Origin: Streptomyces fildesensis
Lineage (GTDB): Bacteria > Actinomycetota > Actinomycetes > Streptomycetales > Streptomycetaceae
DNA length: 64,000 bases
Direction of reading: 5' to 3'
Assembly: GCF_016107395.1 (NCBI RefSeq)
Contig: NZ_JAAIKO010000003.1
Location: 1-64,000 of the forward strand
Shown here: positions 45,296-54,128 of the stretch, piece by piece
How positions within the stretch are numbered: the stretch's first letter is position 1
Layout: every line of letters begins with the position of its first letter
Notes under the pieces: generated by a model
Database searches by the model: none
Told to the model about the DNA's origin: nothing
The model's input: the letters and a program-made list of their open reading frames with translations, nothing else
Made by a program: the position numbers and the translations under genes

Positions 45296-45669
45296 CGGCC
45301 ACCGGCGCGGAATCCGAAGCAATTAAGAGCCAACAACTGAGCCTCACCGGCGGCCCGGACGCGTCCCCTGCCAAGCCCACCGCCGGCCGGGCGGTGGTTG
45401 CCCGAAAGTCGCCGGCCGCAGGCCGTCCTTTCAAGCCTGTCTGCCCTGACCCGACCACCCCCGCCGGGCCCGCGTGGGTGGTCGGGTGGATCCACATCGT
45501 GGCCCCCAAGCCCTGGACGGCCCCGGTATCCGCGCACGCGTGGTGCGCGTGCGGCTTCGAGCGCCGCGCCCGCGACCGGCGAAGCGTCTTGCGCCTGGTG
45601 GAACAGCACGTCGCGCGCCGCACCCAATGCCCGCTCCGCAACCCCGTCGAAGGGAGGCAGGCCGCATGA
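45292..45669 (+). CDS. AICE hypothetical protein with a Cys/His-containing C-terminus
   Basis: This 125-residue protein starts at ATG 45292 (ATGA overlap with the prim-pol stop) and ends with an ATGA overlap to the DUF3987 gene. The first 70 residues are disordered and Ala/Pro-rich; the rest has WVVGWIHIVAPKPWTAP and HAWCACGFERRARDRRSVLR, with a later His-Cys, possibly one zinc site. The tight coupling suggests a replication accessory role. Not recognised. Confidence 0.68.
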   Translation: MTATGAESEAIKSQQLSLTGGPDASPAKPTAGRAVVARKSPAAGRPFKPVCPDPTTPAGPAWVVGWIHIVAPKPWTAPVSAHAWCACGFERRARDRRSVLRLVEQHVARRTQCPLRNPVEGRQAA

Positions 45670-47222
45670 CCACTCAACCTGTGGACGACGCCGACCTGTG
45701 GGCCGCATTCCCCGCCGTGGACGCACCCGACACCGTGCCGACCGACGCGCCGTGGGAAGACCCGCTACCGCTCAAACGGCGCCGCCAACTCCCCGACTTC
45801 CCCGTCATGGCCTTCCCCGCATGGCTGCGGGACTTCACCGCCGCCGTGGCCGAGGAAACACAGACCCCCGTAGACCTGGCCGGGTGCGTCGCACTGGCCG
45901 TGCTGGCCACCGCCGCGGGCGGCCGGTCCGTGGTGCACGTCCGGGGGCGCTGGCGCGAGCCCACGAACCTGTTCACCGTGTGCGCGCTACCCCCCGGTAA
46001 CCGCAAGTCCGCCGTGTTCGCCGCGATGAGCGACCCGCTCTACGAAGCGGAAAAGCAGCTCAAAGCCCAGGCCATGCCCGCGATCATCGAAGCCACCCTG
46101 ACCGCGAAACTCGCCGAGGACGCTGCGGACAAAGCCACCCGCAAGGCCGCCGCAGCATCCGGCACAGGGCGCGATCAATTGATCGCCGAAGCGGTCGGTA
46201 TGGCTCAGGCCGCCGAATCCCTCTCCATCCCGCCCGAACCCCAATTGCTCGCCGACGACGCCACCGCGGAAACCATCACGTCGTTGATGGCCGATCAAGG
46301 CGGACGCATCTCGCTGATGTCCGCGGAAGGCGAGATCTTCGACATCATCGCCGGACGCTACTCCGGCGCCCCCAACATGGGCCCCTTCCTCGCCGGGCAC
46401 GCGGGAGACCGGCTGCGGGTCAACCGGCAGACCCGCAAGGAGTACATCGACCACCCCGCGCTCACCATGGGCCTGTCGGTGCAACCGGCCGTCCTGGACG
46501 GCATGGCCAAGATCAAAGGGGCCAAGGGCCGCGGACTGCTCGGCAGGTTCCTGTACTCCCTGCCGGAATCCCTGCTCGGGCAGCGCAAGACCCTGCCCGA
46601 GCCGGTGACCGAAGCGGTTGCGGACGCGTACGAGCGCAACGTCGTCACGCTCACGCTGTCCCTGGCGGGCTGGACCGACCCCGCCCTACTTCAGCTCACC
46701 CCGGACGCCGACACGGTCCTACAGGGCTTCCAGGAGCGCTTGGAGCCCAAACTCGCCGCCCGCGGCGGGTCTTTGGGGCACATCTCCGACTGGGCATCCA
46801 AACTCCCCGGCGCCGCCGTCCGCATCGCCGGACTCCTCCACCTGGCCGAACACCTCGACCGCGGCCACAACCAACCCGTCACCGCAGACACCATGAAGGC
46901 CGCCATCACCCTCGCCGACTACTTCGCCGGCCACGCGCTCGCGGTATTCGACCGCATGGGCGCCAACGAAGCCGCCGACCGCGCCCGCACCGTCCTGGAC
47001 CTGCTACGCGCCAACCACTGGCCCGAAGTCAGCAAACGCGACCTGTTCGCCAAGGTCAGCCGCGCCGAGTTCCCCGCGGTCACCGACCTGGACGCGGCCC
47101 TGAACGTACTGGAAGACCACGGCTACGTACGCGTCCAAGCCGCCCCACGCACCACCGGCCGCGGCCGACCGCCCTCCCCCCGCTACACCGTCCACCCGCA
47201 CCTGACCGACCCCGAAGCCTGA
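45666..47222 (+). CDS. DUF3987 (YfjI-like) replication-associated NTPase
   Basis: The protein has 518 residues from ATG 45666. After an acidic N-terminus comes LPDFPVMAFPAWLRDFTAAV, then TVCALPPGNRKSAVF, a Walker A-like loop, and LMSAEGEIFDIIAGRYSG, a Walker B-like segment. LTMGLSVQPAVLDGMAKIKG and GLLGRFLYSLPES follow, as in DUF3987 proteins paired with prim-pols. A winged-helix-like C-terminus ends in GRGRPPSPRYTVHP. It probably acts as a helicase or loader in element replication. The symmetric repeat array lies eight bases after the stop. Confidence 0.85.
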   Translation: MTTQPVDDADLWAAFPAVDAPDTVPTDAPWEDPLPLKRRRQLPDFPVMAFPAWLRDFTAAVAEETQTPVDLAGCVALAVLATAAGGRSVVHVRGRWREPTNLFTVCALPPGNRKSAVFAAMSDPLYEAEKQLKAQAMPAIIEATLTAKLAEDAADKATRKAAAASGTGRDQLIAEAVGMAQAAESLSIPPEPQLLADDATAETITSLMADQGGRISLMSAEGEIFDIIAGRYSGAPNMGPFLAGHAGDRLRVNRQTRKEYIDHPALTMGLSVQPAVLDGMAKIKGAKGRGLLGRFLYSLPESLLGQRKTLPEPVTEAVADAYERNVVTLTLSLAGWTDPALLQLTPDADTVLQGFQERLEPKLAARGGSLGHISDWASKLPGAAVRIAGLLHLAEHLDRGHNQPVTADTMKAAITLADYFAGHALAVFDRMGANEAADRARTVLDLLRANHWPEVSKRDLFAKVSRAEFPAVTDLDAALNVLEDHGYVRVQAAPRTTGRGRPPSPRYTVHPHLTDPEA

Positions 47223-47229
47223 CCCGCCG

Positions 47230-47519
47230 CCGCAGAAACCGCAGAATACGCAGAAATACCCCGCACCACCCCTGACCTGCACACACGCACCAACACGCGC
47301 CACAGCGGGCGCCGCCGCAGAAACCCCGGAAACCCCCGCAGAAATACCCGGGCCCACCACCCTGCCGTTGGGGCATCCACTCCGACACGGCACCCACCCG
47401 GTTATTTCTGCGGGACTTCCACGGGTTTCTGCGGCTCACCGACCGCCCGCCGACGAAACACCATCGCCGCAGGTCAGCCCACCCGTCGCGTATTTCTGCG
47501 GATTCTGCGGTTTCTGCGG
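47230..47519. repeat. Symmetric nested inverted-repeat array, candidate AICE replication origin
   Basis: Five CGCAGAA-type units point rightward (starting near 47230, 47239, 47248, 47315, 47336) and five mirror copies point leftward (ending near 47413, 47434, 47501, 47510, 47519). The outer 30-bp arms (47230-47259 and 47490-47519) match at 29 positions. All three mirrored pairs share one centre, 47374.5. The array separates the replication genes from xis and int. It resembles an iteron origin; control of xis is an alternative. Confidence 0.7.
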
Positions 47520-47552
47520 CACCACCCCGCCCGGACAGCAAGGAGTGCCACC

Positions 47553-47744
47553 GTGGCGACCACCTGCCCGAACCTCAAGCTCCCCGAAGTCCTGACCGAG
47601 ATCGGCATCTCCCGTGCCGCGTTCTACCGGATGCGCGCGCGGGGCAAGGCGCCCAAAACCATGAAGCTGCCGAACGGACAGATTCGCGTCCGCCGCCGCG
47701 ACCTCGACGCATGGCTGAGCGCCTGCGAAGAGATCTGCCACTGA
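47553..47744 (+). CDS. xis: Helix-turn-helix excisionase (AlpA/MerR-like)
   Basis: This 63-residue protein starts at GTG 47553 behind AAGGAG. It has the compact winged-helix pattern LTEIGISRAAFYRMRARGKA, then LPNGQIRVRRRDLDAWLSAC, characteristic of recombination directionality factors of AICEs. It lies directly before the integrase with a terminator between them, the usual xis-int order. It would bend DNA at the att sites to favour excision. Confidence 0.85.
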   Translation: MATTCPNLKLPEVLTEIGISRAAFYRMRARGKAPKTMKLPNGQIRVRRRDLDAWLSACEEICH

Positions 47745-47757
47745 TCCATCAACACGG

Positions 47758-47786
47758 AAGGGCCCGACGCCGAGCGTCGGGCCCTT
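47758..47786 (+). terminator. Intrinsic terminator between xis and int
   Basis: AAGGGCCCGACGC (47758-47770) pairs perfectly with GCGTCGGGCCCTT (47774-47786) around CGA, followed by one more T. It lies 13 bases after the xis stop, so int expression may depend on read-through or its own promoter. Confidence 0.75.
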
Positions 47787-47801
47787 TGCATTGGGAGCCC
47801 C

Positions 47802-49229
47802 ATGAGCCTGAGTTACGAAGTGGAAGTGTGGTCGATTCGTCAGCGGGCGGGCCGCCGCAAGCCGTACGAGCTGCGCTGGAGAGTGGAGAAGCGCGAGCAC
47901 TCGCAGAGCTATCGACTGAAGACCCAAGCCGAGGGACGGCAGTCCCAATTGCTCGAAGCGCTTCGGCGTCGCGAGCAATTCGACCTAGAGACCGGACTCC
48001 CCGAGTCAGAGCTGCGCGCGCTGAATTCACCTACCTGGTATGCGCATGCTTGCGCATACGCCCTGATGAAATGGCCCAATGCTTCGGCCAAACACCGCGC
48101 GAGCATCGCAGAGACCTTGGCCACGCTCACGCCCGTACTCGTCCGGGACACCAAAGGCGCACCCCACCGTGACGTTCTCCGAATCGCTTTGTACGCGTGG
48201 GCGTTCCGCTTCATCCGCGACGGATCCGATGCCGTCCTCAAGCCCAGATCCACCATGGAGCCGCCGCCGGACGATGTGGCCGCCGCGCTGGTATGGATCG
48301 CTGAGCATTCCATGCAGGTCAGCGAACTGGGCAGGTCAACCACCGTACGAGCCGCGCTGGACGCACTGGCCCGGAAGAAGGATGGAACGACGGCCGCTCT
48401 CAACACCACCCGCCGGAAGTACACGGTCTTCAGCAATGCTCTCCGGTACGCCGTGGAATGTGACCTACTGCCAGTCAATCCCCTCACACGGATCGACTGG
48501 GAACCGCCGGAGACCGATGATGAAGTTGACTTCCGCTACGTCCCCGGCGCCGCATTGGCCCGCAAGCTCATCAATGCTGTTGGTGAGCAACGTGAACGGG
48601 GCGAGCATCTGAAGGCGTTCTTCGGGTGCCTGTACTACGCGGCTATGCGCCCTTCCGAGGCTGCGGCACTCGGACGTGAAGCGTGTGCTCTTCCGGACGC
48701 CGCGGATGCCGAGGCGTGGGGGGAATTGATCCTAGGCGAAAGCCGCCCGGAAGTGGGTTCCGGATGGACCGACGACGGGCTGTCATACGAAAAACGTGGC
48801 CTGAAGCACCGCGCTCGCAAGGCCACTCGCTCGGTACCGATTCCGCCCGAATTGGTTCGCCTGCTGCGGGAGCACCTGAAGAAATACGGCACTGCGGCTG
48901 ACGGACGGCTCTTCCGAGCCGTCGAAGGTGGACGCGTTCGCTCGACCGAGTACACGGATCTGTGGCGGGTCGCCAGGGAGATGGTGCTCACCCCGCATGA
49001 GTTCGCGAGTCCCCTCGCTGAAGTCCCCTACTCGGCACGGCAGGCCGGCGTCTCGCTCTGGATCGAAGCGGGCGTGGATCCGGTGGAAGTGGCCCGTCGC
49101 GCCGGCCACAGCGTCACCGTACTGTTCCGCTTCTACGCGAAGGTCATCAAGGGCCGCCAGGAGCACGACAACGCTCGCATCTCGCGCTCACTCCAAGAGG
49201 CCAGAGAACCCATGGAACACGGAGAGTAG
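47802..49229 (+). CDS. int: Tyrosine recombinase integrase
   Basis: This 475-residue protein starts at ATG 47802 behind GGGAG. The C-terminal catalytic domain keeps Arg283 (YYAAMRPSEAAAL), Lys335 in LKHRARKATRSVPIP, Arg413 in PYSARQAGVSLWIEAGVD (Tyr410 where many enzymes have His), His436 in RRAGHSV and the nucleophile Tyr445 in FRFYAKVI. The N-terminal half contains arm-binding and core-binding domains. It catalyses site-specific recombination at the tRNA-Ser(TGA) attachment site, which begins 141 bases beyond its stop. Confidence 0.93.
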   Translation: MSLSYEVEVWSIRQRAGRRKPYELRWRVEKREHSQSYRLKTQAEGRQSQLLEALRRREQFDLETGLPESELRALNSPTWYAHACAYALMKWPNASAKHRASIAETLATLTPVLVRDTKGAPHRDVLRIALYAWAFRFIRDGSDAVLKPRSTMEPPPDDVAAALVWIAEHSMQVSELGRSTTVRAALDALARKKDGTTAALNTTRRKYTVFSNALRYAVECDLLPVNPLTRIDWEPPETDDEVDFRYVPGAALARKLINAVGEQRERGEHLKAFFGCLYYAAMRPSEAAALGREACALPDAADAEAWGELILGESRPEVGSGWTDDGLSYEKRGLKHRARKATRSVPIPPELVRLLREHLKKYGTAADGRLFRAVEGGRVRSTEYTDLWRVAREMVLTPHEFASPLAEVPYSARQAGVSLWIEAGVDPVEVARRAGHSVTVLFRFYAKVIKGRQEHDNARISRSLQEAREPMEHGE

Positions 49230-49238
49230 CCGGTCAAA

Positions 49239-49370
49239 CTGGCCCGCGTATGGCCCGTACGCACTGGTCAGAGGTGGGATACGGGCGGAACGAGGTGAGA
49301 CAGCCTCAGCACAGATGGGGTGCCTCTCAGAGAGAGACACCCCATCTGACCTGCGTCCTTCTGACCTGGG
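49239..49370. repeat. Right-end subterminal repeats, candidate integrase arm sites
   Basis: CTGGCCCGCGTATGGCCCG (49239-49257) matches the left-end copy at 32137-32155 at 18 of 19 bases. TCTGACCTGCG (49345-49355) and TCTGACCTGGG (49360-49370) match the left TCTGACCTGCG. The second of these abuts the att core. Confidence 0.55.
49314..49346 (+). terminator. Terminator after int
   Basis: GATGGGGTG (49314-49322) pairs with CACCCCATC (49338-49346), with five further pairs (CTCTC/GAGAG) after one mismatch, around AGA. It would stop int transcripts before they run antisense into tRNA-Ser(TGA). Confidence 0.65.
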
Positions 49371-49426
49371 CGGAGGATGTGAGATTCGAACTCACGGTGA
49401 CATCGCTGCCACGACGGTTTTCAAGA
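49370..49426 (-). repeat. attR: 57-bp direct repeat within the intact tRNA-Ser(TGA)
   Basis: It is identical to 32008-32064. Here the element supplies the tRNA 3' half, and the chromosome supplies the 5' half beyond 49426, restoring a functional tRNA gene. The crossover must lie between the anticodon loop and the 3' end. Confidence 0.93.
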
Positions 49427-49457
49427 CCGTTCCCTTAGGCCGCTCGGGCAATCCTCC
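49371..49457 (-). tRNA. tRNA-Ser(TGA), reconstituted by the AICE
   Basis: This 87-base class II tRNA has acceptor GGAGGAT/ATCCTCC, discriminator G, anticodon arm ACGGT-CTTGAAA-ACCGT (anticodon TGA), a long variable arm (CGTGGCAGCGATGTCACCG) and T-arm GTGAG-TTCGAAT-CTCAC. Its 3' half is the att core. Confidence 0.95.
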
Positions 49458-49657
49458 CGTGCCCCGCCCACCTGCGGTGGAGCGGCTACAGCCTAGCGTC
49501 TGACGCGCTCCGGGAGGGCCGGTGGCCGGCACCTGGCCCGCTCGCTCCCCGAAAGGGCGGTCGGAGCACCCGCCGACGGGCCCGTCCGGTGAATCTCCAC
49601 CCGTGGTTCCACCCATGGGTCCAGGTGCGAAAAGCCGTGCGGCAGCAGGCTTGGGGC

Positions 49658-50200
49658 ATGACAACAACCGAGTGGATCACCGACATCGCCCTCGTCCTCG
49701 TCGTCTTCCGGCAGCTGCGGGAAGGCCGCCTGGACCTCCGGTCCTTCCTGATTCCGCTGGGGATCGTGAGCTTCGTGGCCTACACGTACCTCGACTCGAT
49801 CCCCACCGCGGGCAACGACCTGGTGCTGATCGGCGCCCTCGTGGGCGCGGGCGCCGTCCTCGGCATCGCCGGCGGGGTCTACACCCGGATCCGTTCTGTG
49901 GGCGGGCACCTCCTGATCAAGGCCGGTCTGGTCTCGGCGGCTCTGTGGGTGCTCGGCATGGGAGCCCGGATGGGCTTCCAGCTGTGGGTCAGTCACGGCG
50001 GATCCGACGACGTGGCCCGGTTCAGCATCACCCACCACATCACCAGCGACCAGGCCTGGGTCGCGGCGTTCGTCCTGATGGCACTGACCGAGGTGGTCAC
50101 CCGCCTCGCCACGATCTTCATACGGAGCCGGATCACGGCCCACCTGAAGCCGGCCCGGACCATGAACCGCGGCAGGTCCACCCTCGAACGCGCCGCCTGA
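49658..50200 (+). CDS. DUF1453/CcdC-like membrane protein
   Basis: This 180-residue protein from ATG 49658 has five to six TM helices (EWITDIALVLVVFRQLREGR, FLIPLGIVSFVAYTYL, DLVLIGALVGAGAVLGIAGG, LLIKAGLVSAALWVLGMGAR, WVAAFVLMALTEVVTRLATI). The spacing resembles CcdC-type or DUF1453 proteins. Twenty bases separate it from the histidine kinase gene, so the three downstream plus-strand genes probably form an operon. Its function in the signalling unit is unknown. Confidence 0.78.
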   Translation: MTTTEWITDIALVLVVFRQLREGRLDLRSFLIPLGIVSFVAYTYLDSIPTAGNDLVLIGALVGAGAVLGIAGGVYTRIRSVGGHLLIKAGLVSAALWVLGMGARMGFQLWVSHGGSDDVARFSITHHITSDQAWVAAFVLMALTEVVTRLATIFIRSRITAHLKPARTMNRGRSTLERAA

Positions 50201-50220
50201 CCGTGGGCTATCGTCACGCC

Positions 50221-51406
50221 GTGCCCATACCCGACAACGCCCCCGGCCCCGGGTCGGCGCCCCACCAGGCGCCGGCCCGCCGGCCGTTTCCCGCGCGGGA
50301 CCCCTGGGGGCTCTGGCTGGTGGCCGTCGGGGTCATCGTCGCCGGAGTCGTGACGATCCGGCCCATGGGTTTCAGCGGGCGCGGCCTGGCGGTCGCCGTC
50401 CTCTTCGTGATCAACTGCGCGGTGCTGCTGGCCCGGACGCTGCCCGAGACCGACGTGCCGCCGCGCTTCGCCCTGTACTGGCTGACGTTCGGCATCATCG
50501 CGGCGGCCGCGCTGATCGGCGTCAGCAGCAGCGGATCGGGTTACCTCTTCGCCTTCTTCCTGGCCGGCCACATCGGCTACCGCCTCGAGGCCCGGCCGGC
50601 CCTCGTTCTCGCGCTGCTGTGCAGCCTGTTGTGCGCCGGCGCCCTCTACTTCCGCCTCGGTCCGGGCTACCACGTCCTGCCCTGGACCGTCGGCCTGGCC
50701 ACCGGCATCCCGGTCCTGCCCGGTATCGTCCGCCGCGGCCGGCAGCGGGCGCTCCAGGCGGTGCTCGAGGCGGCGGAGTCCGCCGAGCGTGCTGCCCGGG
50801 CCGAGGCCAGGACCGCCGTGCTGACCGAGCGCAGCCGCATCGCCCGCGACGTGCACGACGTCCTGGCGCACTCGCTGGCCGGGATCAACATGCAGCTGGA
50901 GCTGGCCGACGCGCTGCTCGACACCGGTGACCTGGCGAAGGTCCGGGAGGCCAACGACAAGGCGCACAGCCTCGTCAAGGAGAGCCTGAAACAGGCGCAG
51001 TGGACCGTGCATGCCCTGCGCGAGGACGCGTTGCCGCTGCTGGAGAGCCTGACCGCGATGCTCGCATCGTCCGGGCACCACGACGCCCTCACCGTCACCG
51101 GGACCGAGCGGGAGGTGCCGGCCCAGGTGGGCCAGAACCTGCTGCGAATCGCCCAGGAGTCGCTGACCAACGCGGCCCGGCACGCGCCCGGCGGGGAGGT
51201 CGCGGTGGAGCTGGCGTTCGCCGTCTCGACGGAGCTGCGGATCCGGAACCGGCCCGCCACCCGTACGGCGCCCGTGAGCGCCGGCAGCGGCATGGGACTG
51301 ATCGGAATGCGCGAACGCGTCGCCCTGTTGGGTGGCACCATCACCGCGGGGCCGGTCACCGAGGGACCGGACCAGGGCGGCTGGCAGGTGGAGGCAGTGA
51401 TCCCGT

Positions 51407-51414
<8 letters not shown>
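50221..51414 (+). CDS. NarL-type (HisKA_3) sensor histidine kinase
   Basis: The protein has 397 residues from GTG 50221. Five or six TM helices fill residues 28-175 (LWLVAVGVIVAGVVTI and onward). The dimerisation helix SRIARDVHDVLAHSLAGINM carries the phospho-acceptor His near residue 220. The HATPase has QESLTNAARHAPGG (N box) and GSGMGLIGMRERV (G2). A cytosolic coiled coil (LEAAESAERAARAEARTA) precedes the H box. It overlaps the response regulator gene by eight bases. It probably senses a membrane or redox cue. Confidence 0.92.
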
Positions 51415-52072
<658 letters not shown>

Positions 52073-52082
52073 GCGCACGGGA

Positions 52083-52133
52083 AACGACAGGAGGTGAGGT
52101 GCCGGGTCGCCCGGCACCTCACCTCCTGTCGTT
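52083..52133. terminator. Perfect 24-bp bidirectional terminator hairpin
   Basis: The arms 52083-52106 and 52110-52133 pair at all 24 positions around a TCG loop. It sits 11 bases after the response regulator stop and 14 bases before the convergent HtrA stop, so it probably ends both transcripts. Confidence 0.85.
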
Positions 52134-52147
52134 CCTGACCGCCAGGG

Positions 52148-53923
52148 TCAGTTCTTCTCGTCCCCGTCGCGCTTGCCGAGGGTGAGGGTGGCGGTGGAGG
52201 TCTTGCCGCCGCGGGTGTAGGTGATGGTGACCTTGTCGCCGGGCTGGCGCTGCCAGATGGCGCCGATCAGGGTCTGGCCGCTGTCGATGACGGTGTCGTC
52301 GAACTTGGTGATGATGTCGCCGGCCTTCAGGCCCGCCTTGTCACCGGGGCCGCCGGGGACGATCGCCGGGTTGCCGCTGTTGCCGTTCTCGGTGACCTTG
52401 GCGCCCTCGCCGCGGTACTGGGTGTCGAGGGAGACGCCGATCACCGGGTAGACGGGCTGGCCGGTCGCGATGAGGTTGGTGGCGACGCGCTTGGCCTGGT
52501 TGATCGGGATGGCGAAGCCGAGGCCGACGCTGCCGGCCTGCGTCTGGCCGTCGCCGCTGCCACCGGCGGACTGGATGGCCGAGTTGATGCCTATCACCGC
52601 GCCGTTGGCGTTCAGCAGCGGGCCGCCGGAGTTGCCGGGGTTGATCGAGGCGTCGGTCTGGATGGCGCTCATGTACGAGGCACTGGCGCCCTGGCCGTCG
52701 CTGGACGCGACCGGACGGTGCATGGCGCTGACGATGCCGGTGGTGACGGTGCCGGAGAGGCCGAAGGGGGCACCGATGGCGATGGTGGCGTCGCCGACCT
52801 TGGTGCTGTCGGAGTCGCCGAGCGGGATCGGGTCGAGCTTGGCGTCGCCGGCGTTCTTCAGCTTGATGACGGCGACGTCGTAGCCCTGGGCTCGGCCCAC
52901 GACCTCGGCGTCGTACTTCTTGCCGTTGGAGAACGTCGCGGTCAGCTTGCCGCCGTCGGCGGCCGGGGCCACCACGTGGTTGTTGGTGAGGATGTGGCCC
53001 TGCTTGTCGAAGACGAAGCCGGTGCCGGTGCCGCTCTCGCTGCCGCCCGACGCCTCGATCGTCACGACGCTCGGCAGCGCCTTCGCGGCGATGCCGGCCA
53101 CGGAGTTCGGCGCGCGGTCCAGGACCTTCGGGTCCGAGGACGAGCTGACGGTGGTGGAGTTGGAGTTGTCCTCGTGCCGTGCGGCCCAGTAGCCGACGCC
53201 ACCGCCGACACCACCGGCGACCAGCGCGGCCACCAGCACGGCGGCGACCATCGAACCCATGCCGCGCGGCTTGCGCTCACCGGGCGGCGGTACGGGGACG
53301 TGAGTGCCCCACACCGGGCCGCCGGGACCGCCCGGCTGGCCGGGCTGCGGGACGGCACCGGCGTACTGCGGGAACTGCGCCGTCTGCGGGGCGCCCGGGT
53401 ACGGCTGCTGGGCGTGCGCCTGCGACGGGTCGGGCTGCGACTGGCCGGGCGCCGCGGTCAGCACGGCGGCGGGCGTGGCGTACGGGTCCGCGGCAGGCGT
53501 GGCGTACGGGTCCGCGGCGGGCTCGCTGTAGGACGCGGCGGCCTCGGTGTAGGACGCGGCGACCTCGCGGTACGACGCGGGCGCGGCGGTCTCCCCGTAG
53601 GACGGGACGGGCTCGCGGTACGACGTGTCGGGCTCGCTGTACGCCGCGGGCGGCGTGGGATCCCCGTGCGACACGGAGGCCGGCACCGGTGCGGGCAGGT
53701 CGTCGGCCACCGGCGCGGCGGGCGCGGGGACCTCGGCCGGGGCCGGCGGCACCACCGGCAGGACGGCGGTCGGCGGCTCGGCCGGAGGCGCGGGCGGGGC
53801 GGCGGGAGCGGCGGGTTCGGCCGGGAGGGGCGCCTTCGAGAGCTCGCCGCGCTCCGGCGCGACCGACTCCGCGCCGGACTCGGGCGCAGCCGGGACCTGG
53901 CCGGCCTCGTTCTCGGTGCTCAC
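52148..53923 (-). CDS. HtrA/DegP-like membrane serine protease with PDZ domain
   Basis: The protein has 591 residues from GTG 53923 behind AGGAG. A long cytosolic N-terminal region (about 1-225) is Pro/Ala-rich with repeated DPYATPAA and SYREP units; a 24-bp DNA tandem repeat at 53472-53519 encodes the former. One TM helix (VAAVLVAALVAGGVGGGVGY) anchors it. The trypsin-like domain has LTNNHVVAP (His near 316), GYDVAVIKL (Asp near 349) and GNSGGPLL (Ser near 431). A PDZ domain (about 500-580) includes PGDKAGLKAGDIITKFD. It acts outside the membrane in envelope protein quality control. Confidence 0.93.
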   Translation of the reverse strand: MSTENEAGQVPAAPESGAESVAPERGELSKAPLPAEPAAPAAPPAPPAEPPTAVLPVVPPAPAEVPAPAAPVADDLPAPVPASVSHGDPTPPAAYSEPDTSYREPVPSYGETAAPASYREVAASYTEAAASYSEPAADPYATPAADPYATPAAVLTAAPGQSQPDPSQAHAQQPYPGAPQTAQFPQYAGAVPQPGQPGGPGGPVWGTHVPVPPPGERKPRGMGSMVAAVLVAALVAGGVGGGVGYWAARHEDNSNSTTVSSSSDPKVLDRAPNSVAGIAAKALPSVVTIEASGGSESGTGTGFVFDKQGHILTNNHVVAPAADGGKLTATFSNGKKYDAEVVGRAQGYDVAVIKLKNAGDAKLDPIPLGDSDSTKVGDATIAIGAPFGLSGTVTTGIVSAMHRPVASSDGQGASASYMSAIQTDASINPGNSGGPLLNANGAVIGINSAIQSAGGSGDGQTQAGSVGLGFAIPINQAKRVATNLIATGQPVYPVIGVSLDTQYRGEGAKVTENGNSGNPAIVPGGPGDKAGLKAGDIITKFDDTVIDSGQTLIGAIWQRQPGDKVTITYTRGGKTSTATLTLGKRDGDEKN

Positions 53924-54010
53924 AGCGGTTCTCCTATGGTCAGAGCGCGGGTGTCGGACTGGACACAGCATTTCCCACTGGGTGTCGGACCGCCGTAAGC
54001 GGTAGCTGTG

Positions 54011-54054
54011 TATGGCCCGCGTATGGAGTCGGGGATTATGGCCCGCGTATGGAG
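54011..54054 (+). repeat. 18-bp direct repeat in the htrA-gdpd intergenic region
   Basis: TATGGCCCGCGTATGGAG occurs at 54011-54028 and 54037-54054, 26 bases apart. It lies between the divergent HtrA and phosphodiesterase genes and may be an operator. The 13-mer GGCCCGCGTATGG also occurs in the AICE right-end repeat (49241-49253). Confidence 0.6.
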
Positions 54055-54128
54055 CCGGGGGTGTGGCGGTGCCCAGGCGCGGGCGGTCTGCTTTCCACCG
54101 CGACGCGCAGCGATGGCACCATAGCCCG

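Larger units (their letters stand above)
32008..49426. mobile_element. Actinomycete integrative and conjugative element (AICE) in tRNA-Ser(TGA)
   Basis: The element is bounded by a 57-bp direct repeat (32008-32064 and 49370-49426). The right copy is part of an intact tRNA-Ser(TGA); the left copy is only the tRNA 3' half. It carries the AICE set: tyrosine integrase and excisionase at the right end, a prim-pol replicase with a DUF3987 partner, an FtsK/SpoIIIE TraB-like translocase, Spd-like membrane proteins and a GntR regulator. No phage structural genes or plasmid relaxase are seen, consistent with double-stranded DNA transfer. Cargo (dehydrogenase and two P-loop proteins) occupies the left end. 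Confidence 0.92.

Noticed and set aside
47223..47552. Possible CRISPR array because of repeated CGCAGAA units
   Set aside because: Units are short, unevenly spaced and mirror-inverted about one centre, with no unique spacers and no cas genes.
32008..49426. Prophage
   Set aside because: No capsid, portal, terminase or tail genes; the FtsK-like transfer gene and Spd-like proteins fit an AICE.
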